A stretch of DNA of 64,000 bases from Deroplatys truncata (GCA_030765065.1 CM060990.1:10663501-10727500), one strand, 5' to 3'; counted from the first letter of the stretch, positions 1 through 11,390 are shown. Numbers and translations are program-made. The notes: generated by a model not told the origin, from the sequence alone.

Positions 1-109
1 AAAGCAGTAAATTATATGGTTTCCCCGCCAACTTAATTATTAAACGTTTCATTTACATCTAAGGTTGACGTAGGTACAATTTATGAATCAACGCTATGAA
101 CGTATGACC

Positions 110-590
110 AGGGAACGGAGGGGAGTCTTCGCATCTCGACCCAATGCGGATCTTTTGTGCTCACCTCCTCCAGGAGGAACGGATGAGGTAAGGAACCACA
201 AGAGGCTATAGGCCAGCCGACAGAGACGCGCAGAGGTCCTTGATGATTTCAAGCTAGAAGACCCGATCACACCGGTGGGCTACTCAGAGAAGGCTTCCCT
301 CTGGCAGGGCAGAGAAGAACTTTCCAACGAGCAAGCACCCGCGTCATCGGTCCGATACCATCTGACACTGCACAGCCCCTAAGCCTACCTGAAACATGAA
401 AGAGGAAGCGAAATTATAGGAAATTAGCGAAAGAAAATTCGTAGTAGAACAGAAGCCAACCGAATATTATCCTAGCTAATCAGGGAAAAGCACGAAAAAC
501 GCATGGTCACAGTGGGCGTCCTCAAGAATCTAACCCAGGACCTCCCCAATGCGAGCCTCGCACGCTACCGCGGAGCAATCTTGGAGATAT
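110..590 (-). repeat. tRNA-headed SINE, family A, near full length
   Basis: Read on the minus strand this has a tRNA-like head near 530-590 (box B-like GGTTAGATT in place of GGTTCGAAT), then a segment recalling CACTGTGACCATG...TTTTCCCTGATTAGC, a T-rich body with TTTCATGTTTCAGG, and a 3' part with CCTCATCCGTTCCTCCTGGAGG. The same order of blocks recurs at least nine times in the window in both orientations, which is the main evidence for a dispersed family. Promotion by RNA polymerase III from the tRNA-like head is known for such SINEs and is inferred here. Ends are approximate; target duplications were not identified. Confidence 0.6.
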
Positions 591-759
591 CATAGTTAAA
601 TAAAAATCCAGAATGCTTATTTATCTATTTGACTACCTCTACTCAAAACCCTGGAAGCCTGTCTTATGACTAGCGTAATCATTTTAAAAGTCAATGCCTA
701 AGCCTTAAAATTTTATATTAATACTAACTAAACACTTTAAACCTGCCTATAAATTGTCA

Positions 760-1355
760 ACTTTACCAAAATAGATTTACTGATTTCTGGGTAATATCGT
801 GATGTTTAATATGCCTAGATGCTTCTGGTTTTGCATTGATTAGGAAAACAGATTTAGTGATTTCTGGGTTAAATCCTGAAATATAAATATACCTAAATAG
901 TCTGATACTGCCAAAACAGATTTAGTGATTCCTGGGTTAAGTCGTGAAGTTTAATATGCCTAATTCCTTCTGGTTTTGCATTGATTACCAAAGCAGATGT
1001 GGTGATTTCTAGGTTAAATCCCGAAGTTTAGTTCGCCTAATTCCTTCTGGTTTTGCATTGATTACCAAAACAGATGTGGTGATTTATGGGTTAATTCGTA
1101 AAGTTTAATATACTTAATTGGTTCTGGTTTTGCATTGATTGTCAAAACAGATTTAGTGATTTCTGGGTTAAATCCTGAAGTTTAATACGCCTAATTCCTT
1201 CTGGTTTTGCAAAATACATTAAGTGATTTCTGAGTTAAGCCATGAAGTTTAAAATGCCTAATTCTTTCTGGTTTTGCACTAATTGCCAAAACAGATTTAG
1301 TGATTTCTGCGTTAAATCCTGAAGTTTAATACGCCTAATTCCTTCTAGTTTCCAA
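760..1355. repeat. minisatellite, ~76 bp unit, about 8 diverged copies
   Basis: The phrase TGATTTCTGGGTTAA recurs near 780, 860, 929, 1002, 1080, 1157, 1225 and 1301, so the spacing is about 68-80 bp. Each unit also carries CAAAACAGATTTAG, GAAGTTTAATATGCC and CTTCTGGTTTTGCATTG. Copies differ by substitutions and small indels, and one unit lacks part of the TTGCATTGATT block. No reading frame of note; probably an old noncoding array. Confidence 0.85.
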
Positions 1356-1486
1356 TGTATACCAAAATCGCTACTGAGTCTACAATATGCTAAATTGTAA
1401 TTTTCAATTATACCACGAAGAAGAATTGAGCTGAAAAATTCAACTCCGTTTATGTTTAATTGCGTACTTTTAGACTTTCAACTACC

Positions 1487-1904
1487 CAGCGAAATGGCTT
1501 CGAGATAACGTGCGGGCTCACATTGGCTAAATGCTGGATTAGATTTCTGGAGCCGGCCTTTCTGACCATTGGTTTTACATGTTTTTCCTTGATTAGCTAG
1601 GCAAACGCTGGAGTGGTTTATCTTCTGCTACGAATTTCCGTTCCCTAATTTGCTATAATTTCGCTTCCGCCTTCATGCTTCACGCAGGCTTAGGGACTGT
1701 GTAATGTCGGTCGCTTTCGAAACGATGGCACAGATGCTTGCTCGTTGGAATGTTCTTCTCTGGGCCGCCTCGCTTCAATCGAGTTCAACCGGTTCCGCCA
1801 GAAAACCCTTCTCTGAGCAACAGGTATGACCGAGTCATCAAGCTTGGAATCGTTGGATACATCTACGCGACTCTTTCGGCCGACCTACCTGCGGCCCATA
1901 CCCT
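1487..1904 (+). repeat. SINE family A head and body
   Basis: Starts with a tRNA-like head (CGAAATGGCTTCGAGATAACG as box A region), then GGAGCCGGCCTTTCTGACCA, a GTTTTTCCTTGATTAG stretch and a body containing TTCGCTTCCGCCTTCATG. It runs without a break into the 117 bp tandem array that follows, whose unit equals the SINE 3' part. The clearest full homologue of the head is at 33996-34420. Noncoding; short open frames inside it are chance. Confidence 0.7.
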
Positions 1905-2790
1905 TCTGCGGTTCTTTCACCTCGTCCGTTCCTCCTGGGAGTGGTAGGTATAAAATACCCTGCTTGGGTCGAGGTGCTAGGAGTCGCTTCTCTGGTCATA
2001 ATCATACCTACACCCTTCTGCGGTTTCTTCACCTCGTCTGTTCCTCCTGGGAGTGGTAGGTATAAAATACCCTGCTTGGGTCGAGGTGCTAGGAGTCCCT
2101 TCCCTTCCCTGGTCATAATCATACCTACACTCTTCTGCGGTTTCTTCACCTCGTCCGCTCCTCCTGGGAGTGGTAGGTACAAAATATCCTGGTTCGGTCG
2201 AGGTGCTAGGAGTCCCTTCTCTTCCCTGGTCATAATCATACCTACACCCTTCTGCGGTTCCTTCACCTCGTGTGTTCCTCCTGGGAGTGGTAGGTAAAAA
2301 ATACCCTGGTTGGATGGAGGTGCTAGGAGTCCCTTCCCTTCCCTGGTCATAATCATACCTACACTCTTCTGCGGTTTCTTCACCTCGTCTGTTCCTCCTG
2401 GGAGTGGTAGGTACAAAATTCCCTGGTTGGATGGAGGTGCTAGGAGTCCCTTCCCTTCCCTGGTCATAATCATACCTACACTCTTCTGCGGTTTCTTCAC
2501 CTCGTCTGTTCCTCCTGGGAGTGGTAGGTACAAAATACCCTGGTTGGATGGAGGTGCTAGGAGTCCCTTCCCTTCCCTGGTCATAATCATACCTACACTC
2601 TTCTGCGGTTTCTTCACCTCGTCTGTTCCTCCTGGGAGTGGTAGGTACAAAATATCCTGGTTCGGTCGAGGTGCAGGAGTCTCAACTCTTGTCTGGTCAT
2701 AATCATACCTACACCCTTTTGCGGTTCCTTCACCTCATCCTTTCCTCGTGGGGAGATAAGCACAAAGTCGCTGTTTTGGCTGAGATTCGA
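1905..2790 (+). repeat. 117 bp tandem array derived from the 3' part of SINE family A
   Basis: CCTCCTGGGAGTGGTAGGTA starts at 1931, 2043, 2160, 2277, 2394, 2511 and 2628, a period of 117 bp after a shorter first step. Each unit holds GGTCATAATCATACCTACAC and CTTCTGCGGTTTCTTCACC. The same blocks occur once in other family A SINEs, for example near 34330-34400 and 24200-24260. Because 117 is a multiple of three, long repetitive open frames run through it on both strands, including a 270-codon one on the minus strand; they are by-products of the repeat and not counted as genes. The last copy decays after about 2760. Confidence 0.85.
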
Positions 2791-3479
2791 GAGTCCACTC
2801 CCTTGCCTACTCATTCGTTCAAGGAAGTCCTTCATTTGTATGTTTCAAAACGTTTGCTATGTAAAGGCTGTTCTCAATATATGAAATTTTACGTAGTCAA
2901 AATGGCAAAAACTCCCAAAATAATTGCCCTGTTGTATAAGCTATAAACCAGCCTATTTGCTGGATCTAATTGTATCCATTTCATTTTTCTACAGAATGGA
3001 TCTGAGTTTGGCTCAAATACACTATGTGTTATTTTCATACTTTATCGAGTTGTTTTGCAAATTCAGTGGTATAGGTGCATATTGCTAAACACCAAACATT
3101 TAGTCCGATTTAATTTGGTTGTAAAGCTTTGGGCGAAATATTATCATCATAATAATCATTAATTATAATTTGACAATTTTATAGTTTAGATCAAGTAAAC
3201 TATAACCAGTTTTGTGTTCATTATTATATTTGGTTTTTTCGTTTCCAAAAACCTTCTTCTTTAACTGACTAGCTTCTCTTTGTAGGCCTTATAAGCCAAT
3301 TTCTTGGGTTAGTAGTCTGTCGAGGAGCAAGCAAACTCTGGATTATAAGATATACAGGATGGGTGATCACCCTAATGCTTGGTATAGCGGAAATGCAGTG
3401 TTTAAAGGGATGATAAAAACATTTGCGGGTCAAATTATCCAACCTAACATTCGCCTAGTGGCTGAGGAAACCCGCGATA
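2791..3479. other. unassigned AT-rich DNA
   Basis: No reading frame with family resemblance, no tandem repeat and no SINE head seen. Contains a short ATC/ATA-rich stretch near 3145-3165. Confidence 0.5.
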
Positions 3480-3585
3480 AAATATTCAGTCAGATTGGTT
3501 GGCCTCGAGGGTTTGAGCCCGGGACCTCCGGAATGTGGGTCATAGAAGTTACCATTTGAGCCATCCCGCTCGGTCCACAAGAACT
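3480..3585 (-). repeat. tRNA-like SINE head
   Basis: On the minus strand CCGAGCGGGATGGCTCAAAT resembles a box A region and GGGCTCAAACCC a box B region, about 50 bp apart, as in tRNA-derived SINEs. The body, if any, would lie at lower coordinates (3340-3480) but is not clearly alignable to the other copies. It is not a folded functional tRNA by eye. Confidence 0.5.
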
Positions 3586-5309
3586 TAAAGGGATAAAAAC
3601 AAATTCTGCAAGCACTTGCCTACCAGCCGGGTTAGCATTCCATCACCAATATAAAGCGTAGCTTTCTTTTATAGGCAAGTTCCAGTGCTGAGCAATAGTG
3701 AACAGGGGCCTGCAAATGAGCGAACGCAATGGATCGTACCCATTCTAGCCGGCAGCAGTGAATCAGTCATGCTTACGAGTGTTCCCGATTAATGATGAAG
3801 CAGCAGACAACGACTTTGATCACTTGCTGATGGTGTTGCTGTCGGTGTATACCTGAAATAGCTGAAACAGAACTTTATTTCCTTATGTAAACTTTCCTTC
3901 TGATTAGGTTGCGTCTACCTGGAGCAAAAGCACAACACTGAATCTGCGTGTGTTAAGGGGATGCAATACGCATTAATAAAGTAGATACACAAAATAAAAT
4001 TAAAACTTGAGAGTTTATTGTTATCGACAAGAAAAGGAAGTCAGTTATTAGCCATGCCTGGACTAAATTTGGAGAAGTAACATACAAGCACGCCCTTATG
4101 TACACACGATCTATTCGGTGCTCCTCATATAAAGCTGTGACCGCTAGGGGCTAAGTTCTTGTAACACACGAATGCTCCCCGCATAGTTCTTGCACCATTA
4201 AAAGCCGTGTAACTTACGAAATAAAACAGACCTTTCGAGATGAGTGCGTTGAAATATGTGCAGTGGACATATCACCATTTAATATGTTTAGCAACTTTTC
4301 ACTTCCGCATTTCAAATAACTGTTTATTTCGGAAATGAATATGTACGTTTTGATACTGCTGAGTGACTCTATGTGCATTGACATACGAGCTTCAGTAGTG
4401 TGGGAGGAAATAATGCCATAAATATCAGAATTGGCATAAAAAGAATTCGTATATACTACTACTACTGATGTGTTGACTGAAAATAACCGCACGATTTTCG
4501 ATAAAGCATTTGGAAAGAAATTAAGGACCCTACTCCTCATACGCCAGGGAGAATAATCTGAACAATCTCATATAATAATATTAGCTACATAAAAAATCCA
4601 TAAGGGTGCATTTGTACAAAAAAATATGAAGTACTTGAAAAACGCTGGCGGCTGGAAAAAAACATGAGGCGATACACATACTATACATGTGCATGATGCC
4701 TGTGTTCATGCTCAGCCTCCTAAACTAAATCGTTGCTAAAACCCTATCCGAATCAGCAGACAATGATCAAGTGCTTGTATTGGCTCATCAAACCTCTGGA
4801 GCTTCTCTCACTTATGCTTTCCAATTATGTAAATAAAGCCTAATTATTGGAAAGCCCTTACACAGCGCTAACTTTGAGCCAAACAGCCTGTAAGTTATCT
4901 TAAAATTGTGTTGTGAAGCGTATAAATTTGTTACATGCGTGTAAGGCTATATTTATTTATTCGTTCAAATATTTACATATGAAATCGTTATATGGCATTA
5001 AATTCCCAAGAGAAACAGACAAACCAATTGTTCATCACGGGAGATCGAACGCCGCTTTCCAGTACGACAAGCAGACACGTTAATCACTGGAATACAGTAC
5101 TACATATGCTATTCTTGATGTAACCTACTTACGCCACGAATGCCAAGCTGCGCATATTACTGGTCCCAAAACAGAACAGGAGCAGTAGGCGTGACTGTTG
5201 AGCGATCATCCTGGGAAATGTAGGGCGAGCGGGAATAAAGAAAAAAACACGAGTGCGAGGGATCATGCATCCAGAGAGATCGGAAAATCCGAGCGCCGAA
5301 ATCGTTCTG
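3586..5309. other. unassigned DNA with one faint tRNA-like fragment
   Basis: No convincing exon or transposon gene. Around 5035-5100 the minus strand has GTGATTAACGTGTCTGC and GCGTTCGATCTCCCG in box A/box B order, so a decayed SINE head is possible. The remaining sequence shows nothing I can name. Confidence 0.4.
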
Positions 5310-5620
5310 GATTACTCGTCTGTAGTGCTGTAGTACCGATCGGGATAGCTTAGGCTTGCATTTTGGAGTTTCCGTGATTGATTCCCGTTGTGTCAATTAT
5401 CCTGACTTTAGGTTTTTTCGTGATTTTCAGGTGAATTATATCCTACTACGAATTTTCCTGTCCCTTTCTTCCTCATATTTGACTTCCTTTAATTTTTCAG
5501 GGTTGGAGGACTAGGACGCGCTACGCCTCGGCCTTCCTATCTGGCCATCCTTCATGCTCCCTCGCCTCATTCCTTCCTTTCTAAGTTTCAGTAGATGCAA
5601 TAGACCTAACCTTTCCCGCA
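5310..5620 (+). repeat. degenerate SINE related to family A
   Basis: Contains GTGATTGATTCCCG (box B-like) followed by ATCCTGACTTTAGGTTTTTTCGTGATTTTCAGG and a T/C-rich body with TTTTTCAGGGTTGG, the block order of family A. The box A region is poor and the 3' part is diverged, so this is an old copy. Confidence 0.4.
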
Positions 5621-6098
5621 ATACAGAAATCCTCCCCATTTCCTACTTAATACCCACTACTCAGATGCAGTAGGGAGTAGTAAGGGAAATCGGTAGACTA
5701 TAACCATTGGTCAGAATGTTAGGACCCATGGCGACCTCCGACGATAAATGGTTGTGTTCACACAGTAACTGGCTCAATTAGAGTGATTCCTGTTGACTTT
5801 GCATGCGACAGTTTTAATATTCACGCGTAGTTCGATACGATATCTGAATGATGAACTCCATGTGCCAGGTATCTCACGAGAAGAGCTCATGTGTATTGTG
5901 AAAGTTCCGTCAGACTGAACTTGGCTAATAAACCCTCTGTAATAATAAATTAAAGATATCTGCTGAGAACTCGTTAGCAGCGTTTCATGGATCACTGTTT
6001 TCAGCAGGGATACCATTTTCATTCGTGCTCCCATGGGCAATCCGGTTAATATGTCAAAATTTAAACTGAGTTTACAGGCATATGTTGTAATGTTCCAG
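5621..6098. other. probable intron upstream of the Dscam-like exon
   Basis: No repeat family recognised. A minus-strand open frame of 88 codons (5774-6040) has no resemblance I can name and is treated as chance. Pyrimidine content before the exon is modest. Confidence 0.4.
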
Positions 6099-6375
6099 GT
6101 GAGTCTGTTGGTGACGGCGCCTTTGTCTGCCAGAGTTTCGCCTGCCTTGCTGACAGCAGCATTGGGTCAGCCTGCGCGATTTTCATGCACCACTTCCGGT
6201 CATCCTGTCAACACAGTGTTATGGCTCAAGGATGGCCAGCCAGTACAACCAAGTGGCATGTCGGGGGAACTATTACGTCTGCCTTCCGTTGCTAGAGAGG
6301 ATCAGGGCATGTACCAGTGCTTCGTCAAAAATGAGCACGATGTGGCACAAGGAACCTCGGAGCTTCGCCTTGGAG
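6099..6375 (+). CDS. Dscam-family immunoglobulin-domain exon (partial gene)
   Basis: Internal exon of a large cell-adhesion receptor; Dscam proteins act in neuronal wiring and self-avoidance at the cell surface, and some arthropod forms are diversified by alternative splicing. The exon encodes about 92 residues forming one Ig domain: VTAPLSA at its start, the first cysteine in RFSCTTSG, the core tryptophan in LWLKDGQPV, and the second cysteine in DQGMYQCFVKNE, ending SELRLGG. These phrases closely follow a Dscam Ig domain that has TAPLSA at one end and ELKLGG at the other. A donor GTGAGT follows at 6376 (phase 1). The acceptor is TTCCAG ending at 6098; TTTACAG ending at 6077 is an alternative. 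The open frame continues upstream to an ATG at 6033 but that part looks intronic. No second Ig exon was found nearby, so the flanking introns exceed the exon greatly or this is an isolated copy. Exact paralogue unknown. Confidence 0.75.
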
Positions 6376-7054
6376 GTGAGTCTTATGCAATTCATCCACA
6401 ATATATTGTCTACAGGAATAAATATTAATTTCGGAAATCAGTAAAGCAGATAAGCAGAAGAAATGCAATGACATGCCTGATACCGTGGACAGAAGGCACT
6501 CATTGCTTAATTTTTCAACAAAACAATCCCAATCACATTAAGGTTGTCATAGAGGCAAAAATATTAATAAAATGCAGTTGTTCAAAAATGTATATTTGCT
6601 ATGACGGCTAATATGTACTTAAGTTCCTCTGATTGTATATCAATTCTGGAAACTTCAGTTCTTATAAATATCTTTCTATATGAGTAGAATGAATGATGGC
6701 AACACATTACAGCATGTATTATTGGGTATGTACATATTTTCCAACTTTTATATCAAAATATGAGAAATCGGATACTTTATATAAACATCTATAGAATACA
6801 AGGTTAAATACTAAAAATGCGGAGTTATAAAACCCACGATAAATCCACAAATATATGCATAAAATCATTATTCAATATTAGTATTATTATTATTATCATC
6901 ATCATCATCATCTTCGTGATATCAGTAAGTTTCACTTCTCTTCTGTAGAATTCATTCAGCTCTGCTCCCTAGCGCTTTGAAACAAAACAAAAACTCATAA
7001 TATGCTAACAATTTTAAAGTATTTAATCATTTTAATATTTTATTACATTCATTC
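6376..7054. other. probable intron downstream of the Dscam-like exon
   Basis: Begins with the GTGAGT donor. AT-rich, with an ATT/ATC microsatellite at about 6881-6913. No gene or older repeat recognised. Confidence 0.4.
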
Positions 7055-7190
7055 AACATTACTCTCTTTTGGAAAGGTAAAATCAGACGACTGAAAATTT
7101 CAATGCCATAGCCGGGATTTAAAGCACGAATTTCACAGTTTCCGTCAGATTGCTCTAACCACTGCTACCATGACAACATGCAGGTAGGAC
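7055..7190 (-). repeat. tRNA-like SINE, family C
   Basis: On the minus strand it has GCAGTGGTTAGAGCAATC (box A-like), GTGCTTTAAATCCCGGC (box B-like) and a tail CATTGAAATTTTCAGTC...TCTGATTTTACCTTTCC. The same succession occurs on the plus strand at 7391-7550. Confidence 0.65.
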
Positions 7191-7390
7191 ATTAAATTCT
7201 CCAGCTACTCGCATTTTTCCGGTAAACCACAAGGAGATACGAAATTGTTTTGAGATGACATACCCGAATGGCGATTTACAATAACATAAGTAATTTCAGT
7301 CCCGGGGTTCATAGTTTAGCGACTAGTAAAGCAATTAATGAATTAATAGTGCCTCCACACTAAGCTTGAGAATTTAATCTCCTACCGGCA

Positions 7391-7550
7391 TATTGCCATG
7401 CTAGATCAGTGGTTAGAGCTACCGGGCGGAAACCGGAAGATCCGTGATTCAAATCCGGCTATTGCATTGAATTTCTCGGTCATCTGACTCTACCTTTCCA
7501 ACAACCTTGTCCTACATGCATGGCTAGTGTAAATAAACAATTAATTCATT
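7391..7550 (+). repeat. tRNA-like SINE, family C, inverted partner
   Basis: Has ATCAGTGGTTAGAGCTACC, then GTGATTCAAATCCGGC, then GCATTGAATTTCTCGG and CTGACTCTACCTTTCC. It matches the minus-strand copy about 200 bp upstream, so the two could form an imperfect hairpin. Noncoding. Confidence 0.65.
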
Positions 7551-7920
7551 CATCTCTTTTGTTTGGCAAAGCCCAAAAAGTAAACATGTTTAGATAAAAC
7601 ATTATAATAAAGACTACATGAGTATGCAAATAAACGGTATACCTATGAAAACTGTCCTAACGGCTTTACATTAATGATTTATCTTATCGCCTAACAAAAC
7701 TTTTTTTCTATGCTTTCCCGGAAATTCGTATCCTGAGTTAGACCTTCTACACACCGTTTATTTTCTTAGCCCGGTTGGTGTTTTCCTCTCTTACGGAAAT
7801 GTTCACCTTTATGAGTTGTGTGATTTGTCAACTTTTCAAGGCACTATAATGTTCACTTTGGTGACTTGCCTGTTTGGTCAACTCTTCTATAATGTTCACC
7901 TATATGAGTTGACTGATTTG

Positions 7921-8897
7921 TGTGGCAGTAATTTGTATCACAATAATGTAAATGCCAGAATGATTGTAGTGTAAATAAGCATTATTGTATGACATTGATT
8001 TGAGATGTTTGTTAATTATAAGCATTGTTAGGAAATAAGTTTACACGGCCTCACTGAAACTGACAATAAGAGCGGGTAACAATGAGCGAGAGGGTGAGTT
8101 GTTTATCAATTATTAGAGACAAGTAAATGACGTCAGATTGGCGCGCTTTTCTGTAAAAATGGAGGGAATATCTTCCCTAGAACATATGTGTTCGTAATTT
8201 TGATTGGATATAAATATAGACGCTAATGTTGGCGCGTTTTATTAACCAATAGCAGCTCGGTTATAATCTTTAGGCATATTGGGTGAGGGAGAATAAATTA
8301 TGAAGTAGAGAGATGGGTAACGCTCAGTCCAGAAGAAGCATTCGCGTGTAATACGTCGATCAGTTCAACATAAGTATTCGTGAGTTATACGTCGCGTAGT
8401 TCAACGGAAGCATACATAAAGTACACGTTACGCAATTCTACAGAATCTCTCGCGTCTTAAAGCTAGTTATAAATGTGAAATACGCGAATTAATAAGGTGC
8501 AACAAATAAGTGATTATAGTAACATTAGAAAACATAACATTTTCAGTCTGGCGTGTATCAAGAGTCAATATGTGAACTTAATTAATTGTGACGGTAATAA
8601 AAGTGTAAAAACAAATTCTTTTATCAGTGTTATCTTTGAGTAACAACTCCTTTCCGTTTACACACCCTGTTCAAGAGATATGCTCGACCGAGAAATAATA
8701 GCTAGCCGGAGGATAATGAACCCAACATTCAAAGTAGTAAAACAATAACAGGCGCCCAACAATAGATAACACGAAGTGACCGCGACAAATTGGCTCCCAT
8801 ACATGGGGCAGATAAACATGAAGCATTTTCCAACTACTAACAAATATTCTACTACAAATTGGCTCCCAAACGTGGGGCTAACAAATATCATACTTCA
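7921..8897 (+). mobile_element. LTR-like insertion (solo LTR or LTR plus leader) in the minisatellite
   Basis: The inserted 977 bp begins TGTGGCAGTA and ends CATACTTCA (TG...CA) and is flanked by TTTG at 7917-7920 and 8898-8901, a 4 bp target duplication; a variant monomer TGATTTGTCAAC near 7831 shows the empty site. Promoter-like parts include TATAAATATAG near 8210. Towards the 3' end lie GCTAGCCGGAGGATAA (8701-8716), GGCGCCCAAC (8751-8760) and two copies of ATTGGCTCCCA...GGGGC, which look like leader and primer-binding sequence and would normally be outside an LTR. So either a solo LTR of unusual content or an LTR joined to its leader. No coding region. Confidence 0.55.
8701..8716 (+). other. 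shared leader motif GCTAGCCGGAGGATAA, copy 1
   Basis: Exact 16-mer that reappears at 23316-23331 and, with one base fewer, on the minus strand at 29657-29671. In the first two it is followed 35-40 bases later by GGCGCCCAAC or GCGGCCCAAC. Likely a conserved part of the untranslated leader of one LTR-retroelement lineage; function unknown. Confidence 0.5.
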
Positions 8898-10689
8898 TTT
8901 GTCAGCTTTTCAAGGCACTATAATGTTCACTTTGGTGACTTGCCTGTTTGGTCAACTCTTCTATAATGTTCACCTTTATGAGTTGTCTGATTGGTCAACT
9001 TTTCAAGGCACTATAATGTTCACTTTGGTGACTTGCCTGTTTGGTCAACTCTTCTATAATGTTCACCTTTACGAGTTGTCTGATTGGTCAACTTTTCAAG
9101 GCACTATAATGTTCACTTTGGTGACTTGCCTGTTTGGTCAACTCTTCTATAATGTTCACCTTTACGAGTTGTCTGATTGGTCAACTTTTCAAGGCACTAT
9201 AATGTTCACTTTGGTGACTTGCCTGTTTGGTCAACTCTTCTACTTACTATAATGTTCACCTTTACGAGTTGTCTGATTGGTCAACTTTTCAAGGCACTAT
9301 AATGTTCACTTTGACGACTTGCCTGTTTGGTCAACTCTTCTACTTACTATAATGTTCACCTTTACGAGTTGTCTGATTGGTCAACTTTTCAAGGCACTAT
9401 AATGTTCACTTTGGTGACTTCCTGTTTGGTCAACTCTTCTATTTACTATAATGTTCACCTTTATGAGTTCTCTGACTGGTCAACGTTTCAAGGCACTATA
9501 ATGTTCACTTTGACGACTTACCTGTTTGGTCAACTCTTCTATTTACTATAATGTTCACCTTTACGAGTTGTCTGATTGGTCAACTTTTTAAGGCACTATA
9601 ATGCTCACTTTGACGACTTGCCTGTTTGGTCAACTCTTCTACTTACTATAATGTTCACTTTTATGTCTGGTCTGATTGGTCAAATTTTCAGGGCGCTGTA
9701 ATGCTCACTTTCATAACTTGCCTGTTTGCCAACTTTTCTAGGCCCCATAATGTTCACTTTATGACTTTCCTGTTTGGTGAACTTTTCTAGGCCCCATAAT
9801 GTTCACTTTTATGACTTTCCTGTTTGGTCAACTTTTATAGGCACCAGAATGTTCACGTTTATGACTAGCCTGTTTGGTCAACTCTTTTAGGTACCATAAT
9901 GTTTTCTTTGAGGACTTGCCGCTCTGGTCACCTTTTTAGGGTACTATACTGTTTACTTTGATGACTTCCCTGTTTGGTCAACTCTTCTAGGTGCCATAAT
10001 GTTCACTTTGATGACTTGCTTGTTTGGTCAACTTTTCAGGGTACTTATATACTCACCTTGATGTCTTGCATTTTTGGTCAACTTATCAGGGTGCTATAAT
10101 ATTCACTTTGGTGACTTCCTCTTGGCCAACGTTTCTAGGTGGCATAATGTTCGCTTTGATGATTTGCCTGTTTGGTCAATTCTTCTTGGTACCATAATGT
10201 TAACTTTGATGATTTGCCTGTCTGGTGAACACCTCTAGGTACTTTAGTGTTCTCTCCGATGACTTGCCTGTTTGATCAGCTCTGCTAGGTACTATAATGT
10301 TGACAATGATGATTTGCCTCTTTCGTCAACCTTTCAGGGTACCATAATGTTCACTTTGATGACTTGTCTCTTTGGTCAACTTTCCTAGGTGCCATAATGT
10401 TCACTTCAATGCCTTGTCTGTATGGTCAACTTTTCAGGACATTATAATGTTCACTTTGATGACGTGCCTCTTTGGTCAAACTTCTAGGTAGAAATATGTT
10501 CATTTTTATGACTTGGCTGTTTGAGTAACTTTTCGAGTCACTATTGTGCTCATTTTTATGACTTACCTGATAGATTAACTTTACAGGGACTTTAACGTTC
10601 ACTTTTATGACTTTCCTAATTGTCAAGTTTTGTAGGCATTATAATGTTCTCTTTTATGTTTTTCCTGTTTGGTCAATTTTTCTAGGTAA

Positions 10690-11390
10690 TATTGCTAAAC
10701 CCAGGGGGTTACGACTTGAGGACGTAGGTTTAAGGATCAGAAGGTAGAGCAATATCAAAAAGTTTGGTTTAACTGCGACTAACGTACTGAGCAGTATTTT
10801 AATGACTTCAAGTGGCTAGTGTTTGGTTTACATGACAGGGCTCCTAAACTGAATCTTTACAATTGACACTAGGATGAAGATTAAGACAAGTGATTAGCCA
10901 TCATGCCTTACCTTAGGAGAAATGTGTCATCGGCGAGACTACGGAGTCCAGAGCGCCGTAGAGTGTCTATCTTGAGACTTGGAGATTAAAGACAACAAAA
11001 GGTCCGCGAGAGGTCTCTCGGACTCACTTAAATAACAAATTAATATCCTGTGGAATGACGTGAAATTGTCATGGCGACTTTAGTCTGTATGGTGTGCCGG
11101 ACCCCAGGTTTCACGTGGGTTGGTAGGAAAACTCCTAACGAACGTACTACATTGCAAGTTGCAGATGTAACATTGCTCCAGGACTTTCCATCAGGAAATT
11201 ACGTTACTAGAACATCCCTGGGTTCTACCATAGGAAATGGTAGCTACTCACATCCCGTCACGTACGCAGCTTAAAAAAAGTATCTACGTGTTAAAGAAAT
11301 ATAAAAATGAAGTCTCGACTAAATTCTGAATATCTTGAAATCATCAATGAAGTATTATCAAGTTAGTATAAGTTATATGCTTTCGCCGAT
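10690..11390. other. unidentified ~700 bp segment interrupting the minisatellite
   Basis: Minisatellite monomers stop at TTTTTCTAGGTAATATT and resume at ACACTATAATGCTCAC. Between them the sequence is unrelated and not repetitive. An open frame at 11071-11274 (67 codons) has no recognisable family. Terminal repeats or a target duplication were not found, so it may be a truncated retroelement or a rearranged piece. Confidence 0.45.

Noticed and set aside
1838..2650. Minus-strand open frame of 270 codons with 39-residue repeats
   Set aside because: It follows exactly the 117 bp minisatellite, opposite frames are open too, and the unit is SINE-derived; no sign of a real gene.
3480..3585. Possible tRNA gene
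   Set aside because: Box A and box B-like words are present but no cloverleaf can be folded by eye; same type as the SINE heads elsewhere.
5774..6040. Minus-strand 88-codon frame next to the Dscam-like exon
   Set aside because: No family resemblance, no splice or start context; length is unremarkable for this base composition.
8776..9252. Plus-strand repetitive frame of 158 codons
   Set aside because: Product of the 93 bp dimer period of the minisatellite, starting inside an LTR-like insertion.
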